Positions 15,576-17,814 of a stretch of DNA of 17,814 nt are shown one piece after another. Position 1 is the first letter of the stretch; each line of letters starts with the position of its first letter. The notes beneath the pieces are model-generated. The model made no database searches and was not told where the DNA came from. It saw only the letters and a program-made list of their open reading frames with translations. Location: assembly GCA_045617225.1 (NCBI GenBank), contig JAZLIC010000115.1, positions 1-17,814 on the forward strand, read 5' to 3'. This stretch comes from JAZLIC01 sp045617225. Its GTDB lineage: Bacteria; Bacillota; Clostridia; Monoglobales; Monoglobaceae. Made by a program: the position numbers and the translations under genes.

Positions 15576-15604
15576 ATTATACCAAAACCTTACTATCCTT
15601 GCAA
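15576..15604 (-). promoter_or_regulatory. Strong SigA-type promoter at the head of the coaE gene run
   Basis: On the minus strand there is TTGCAA (15604-15599), a 17-base spacer and a perfect TATAAT (15581-15576). TGG directly before the -10 box makes it an extended -10 promoter. The predicted start near 15569 gives a leader of about 35 bases. It is the only clear promoter seen ahead of the genes from coaE to nrdG. Confidence 0.8.
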
Positions 15605-15640
15605 GGGGTTTGGAGAATAATTTTTCTAAAATGACTGCTA

Positions 15641-15678
15641 ATAAAAACAAAAAGGCGGATATAAAATCCACCTTTTTT
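15641..15678 (-). terminator. Rho-independent terminator after the LOG-family gene
   Basis: Read on the minus strand, AAAGGTGGAT, a short loop and ATCCGCCTTT form a stem with one G-U pair, followed by TTTTTGTTTTTAT. It lies 17 bases after the LOG-family stop and upstream of the coaE promoter, so it separates the polA-LOG transcript from the coaE gene run. Confidence 0.85.
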
Positions 15679-15694
15679 CAACACAAGGATAACA

Positions 15695-16276
15695 CTACCC
15701 ATTTTTAAAGCGTTCAAGTGTATAATCATCATTTGCAGGTATCTTAACATATTTTAAGACCTCGTCTATACTGTTGGCAAGCGTATAAAGCTCCAGGCAA
15801 CGTTCTTTAATAAAGCCGTTGTTTATGGCACTTAAAATCGCTTCGTTAAGCTTATCATAAAAGCCGAACATATTATAAATTATAATCGGCTTTTTGTGAC
15901 GGCAGAGTTGTTTCAGCGTCAGTATCTCAAAGAACTCCTCGTATGTACCGATGCCGCCCGGAGTAACTACAAACGCATCGGCTTTATCCTCCATAATATG
16001 TTTTCTCTCTCGCATATCCTCTGTCATAATAAGCTCGTCACAGAATTCATAAATTGCCTCTACCTTTTCTTCCTCAAAGAATTTTGGTATTACGCCTATA
16101 ATATTTCCGTTACCGTTTTTAAAGCCTCTTGCGGCGGCACCCATAAGTCCATGGCTTCCGGCACCAAACACCAAGCCGTGTCCGTCCTTTGCAAGAGCCT
16201 CTCCCATTTTTTCAGTTTCTTTTATATATTTTTCGCCGACACGAGTGCTTGCCGAGCCATAAACACATATTCTCAT
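15695..16276 (-). CDS. LOG-family nucleoside 5'-monophosphate phosphoribohydrolase
   Basis: This 193-residue Rossmann-fold protein belongs to the LOG (Lonely Guy) family, formerly annotated as lysine decarboxylase. Members split the N-glycosidic bond of nucleoside monophosphates, including cytokinin ribotides; the bacterial substrate is often unknown. Family signatures are CVYGSAS at the N-terminus, GAGSHGLMGAAARG (38-51), the conserved Arg-Lys pair in MTEDMRERKHIM (84-95), and PGGIGTYEEFFE (106-117), which contains the catalytic glutamate. The length is normal. GAGGGTGAT lies about 4 bases before the ATG at 16276. It follows polA by 20 bases with no terminator between, so the two probably share a transcript that ends at 15641-15678. 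Confidence 0.9.
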   Translation of the reverse strand: MRICVYGSASTRVGEKYIKETEKMGEALAKDGHGLVFGAGSHGLMGAAARGFKNGNGNIIGVIPKFFEEEKVEAIYEFCDELIMTEDMRERKHIMEDKADAFVVTPGGIGTYEEFFEILTLKQLCRHKKPIIIYNMFGFYDKLNEAILSAINNGFIKERCLELYTLANSIDEVLKYVKIPANDDYTLERFKNG

Positions 16277-16296
16277 TCTATCACCCTCATTTAATA

Positions 16297-17814
16297 TTAT
16301 TTTGTATCATACCAACTGTGTCCGTCCTTCATATCGACTAAAAGCGGAACACTCATTTTACATGCATTCTCCATTTCTTCTTTTAAAATGCTACGCACCT
16401 TAAATAACTCATCTTTAAACGCCTCTACGATAAGTTCGTCGTGAATTTGGAGTATAAGCTTTGATTTTAGTCCTTCTCTTTTTAAACGGTTATAAACATT
16501 TATCATTGCTATTTTTATAATATCCGCCGCAGTGCCTTGTATCGGCGCATTCATTGCCACACGCTCGCCGAATGCCTGCAAGTTCTTATTTGCCGCTTTA
16601 AGCTCAGGCAGGTATCTGCGTCTTTGGAAGAGAGTTGTCACATAGCCGTCCTCTCTCGCTTTTTTAACTGTGTTCTTCATATATGCGTCAACATTCGGAT
16701 ATTGGTTTAAGTACTCTTTGATATAATCTCCCGCTTCCTTAACGGATATACGCAAATCCGTTGACAAAGAGAATGCGCCGATACCATATACTATACCAAA
16801 GTTTACTGCCTTTGCACGAGTACGCAGAAGCGGCGTTACCTCCTCTGTCGGCACGCCAAATACCCTTGCCGCAGTTTGGGTGTGTATATCCTCTTGATTT
16901 AAAAAGGCACTCTGCATATTTTTGTCATCGGCAATATGGGAGAGAACTCTAAGCTCAATCTGCGAATAATCGGCATCAACAAGCACTCTGTCATCGTTTT
17001 CTGCAATGAACATTCGCCTGATTTCACGCCCAAGCTCCGTCCTGACAGGGATATTTTGAAGATTAGGCTCCGTGCTGCTTATTCTGCCGGTTGCAGTAAC
17101 GGTTTGATTAAAGTTAGAGTGTATGCGGCCGGTTTTTTTATCTATAACCGCAAGCAATCCGTTTACATAAGTTGATTGAAGCTTAGTCAGGCTTCTGTAC
17201 TCTAAAATATCCTTTACTATCTTGTGATTTGGCTCTAATTTTTTTAAAGTTTCTACATTAGTGGAATAGCCTGTTTTTGTCTTTTTGCCATGCGGCAAGC
17301 CAAGCTTTTCAAACAGGATAACGCCAAGTTGTTTCGGAGAGTTGATATTAAACTCCTCTCCTGCCTCCGCATAGATTTTTTCGGTAAGCTCATTTATACC
17401 TTTTTCCAATTCTTTGCCAAAGCTATACAGAGCGTCTTTATCAACAAATACGCCCACAATCTGCATATCGGCAAGAACCTCGATAAGCGGAAGTTCGATA
17501 TTTTCATACAATTCCGTCTGATTTCTCTTTGAAAGTTCTTCCTTAAAGAAATCTTCAAGCATAATCATTACTTTAAGTTTTATGCCCAAATTCTCGATTT
17601 GCTTACCGTCATCTGCCATAAATGACATTGAAATCTGCTCGTCATCTTTATCACTTAAAAATGGGATAATTCCAAGATAGTTACCGGATAGGCGTTCTAT
17701 ACTGTAATCACTTTGCGCCGGGTCAATAAGGTATGCCGCAATCACAACATCAAAGCCCGTTCCGTTATATGAAACGCCTGAATTATTTAACCATACAATA
17801 TCACTTTTTATATC
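16297..17814 (-). CDS. polA: DNA polymerase I, C-terminal part (5' end outside window)
   Basis: The frame is open to the window edge, giving the last 505 residues of a protein normally near 880. It fills gaps and removes primers in replication and repair. Family A motifs are present: motif A VDADYSQIELRVLSHIAD (about 279-296 of the visible part), motif B RTRAKAVNFGIVYGI (331-345), and motif C LQIHDELIVE (455-464). TATGRISSTEPNLQNIP precedes motif A as usual. The visible start, FDVVIAAYLIDP, is the end of the 3'-5' exonuclease-like domain. The Tyr-X3-Asp exo III motif that would follow is not seen (the region reads IKLKVMIML), so proofreading is probably lost, as in Bacillus-type enzymes. The 5'-3' exonuclease domain is outside the window. 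Confidence 0.95.
   Translation of the reverse strand, partial: DIKSDIVWLNNSGVSYNGTGFDVVIAAYLIDPAQSDYSIERLSGNYLGIIPFLSDKDDEQISMSFMADDGKQIENLGIKLKVMIMLEDFFKEELSKRNQTELYENIELPLIEVLADMQIVGVFVDKDALYSFGKELEKGINELTEKIYAEAGEEFNINSPKQLGVILFEKLGLPHGKKTKTGYSTNVETLKKLEPNHKIVKDILEYRSLTKLQSTYVNGLLAVIDKKTGRIHSNFNQTVTATGRISSTEPNLQNIPVRTELGREIRRMFIAENDDRVLVDADYSQIELRVLSHIADDKNMQSAFLNQEDIHTQTAARVFGVPTEEVTPLLRTRAKAVNFGIVYGIGAFSLSTDLRISVKEAGDYIKEYLNQYPNVDAYMKNTVKKAREDGYVTTLFQRRRYLPELKAANKNLQAFGERVAMNAPIQGTAADIIKIAMINVYNRLKREGLKSKLILQIHDELIVEAFKDELFKVRSILKEEMENACKMSVPLLVDMKDGHSWYDTK

Noticed and set aside
15534..15694. Possible riboswitch or small RNA between coaE and the LOG-family gene
   Set aside because: The 161 bases are accounted for by a terminator and a promoter; no other structure was seen.
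1..17814. Mobile element, phage or CRISPR explanation for the surface genes
   Set aside because: No transposase, integrase, terminal repeats, tRNA att site or spaced direct repeats were seen on either strand.

Overview
The window comes from a low-GC, Gram-positive, anaerobic bacterium, most likely a member of Clostridia (Bacillota). The evidence is SLH-domain surface proteins, a type I dockerin and a cohesin, an L-lactate dehydrogenase, the activase of the oxygen-sensitive class III ribonucleotide reductase, a carboxyltransferase of the decarboxylase/acyl-CoA carboxylase family, and SigA-type promoters with AGGAGG-like ribosome binding sites. A fibre-degrading gut or rumen type fits, but no genus can be assigned from the sequence alone. 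No RNA genes, CRISPR arrays, insertion sequences or phage genes were seen. No gene-less stretch exceeds about 185 bases.

Left part (1-3337, minus strand): a carboxyltransferase alpha subunit cut by the window edge, preceded in transcription by the rRNA pseudouridine synthase gene rluB, which has its own consensus promoter. Upstream of that is a secreted D-Ala-D-Ala carboxypeptidase that starts at TTG. Then comes the only plus-strand gene (3505-6129), a secreted multidomain family 10 glycoside hydrolase. It has its own extended -10 promoter and ends at a strong hairpin terminator that also serves the genes converging from the right.

Centre and right (6184-15533, minus strand): an almost gapless run of eight genes, read coaE, lytic transglycosylase, M18 aminopeptidase, cohesin-SLH anchor, dockerin protein, large SLH protein, ldh, nrdG. 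Overlaps or gaps of a few tens of bases join all of them. One strong promoter is visible at the head (15576-15604) and no terminator is visible until 6137-6170, so they may form one 9.3 kb transcript. The core of interest is the three-gene block 7669-12912. It encodes a cell-wall anchor carrying one cohesin, a non-catalytic dockerin protein that could plug into it, and a 1023-residue SLH protein whose N-terminal module is clearly related to that of the dockerin protein. It looks like a miniature cohesin-dockerin surface assembly with no enzyme of its own.

Right end: a LOG-family nucleotide phosphoribohydrolase gene with a terminator, lying 20 bases downstream of the C-terminal part of DNA polymerase I, which is cut by the window edge.

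Working together: the carboxypeptidase and lytic transglycosylase remodel peptidoglycan, the SLH proteins attach to the wall, and the GH10 enzyme attacks xylan-like polysaccharide outside the cell. Lactate dehydrogenase and the carboxyltransferase belong to fermentative metabolism. A functional link between the housekeeping genes and the surface block is inference from operon layout only.
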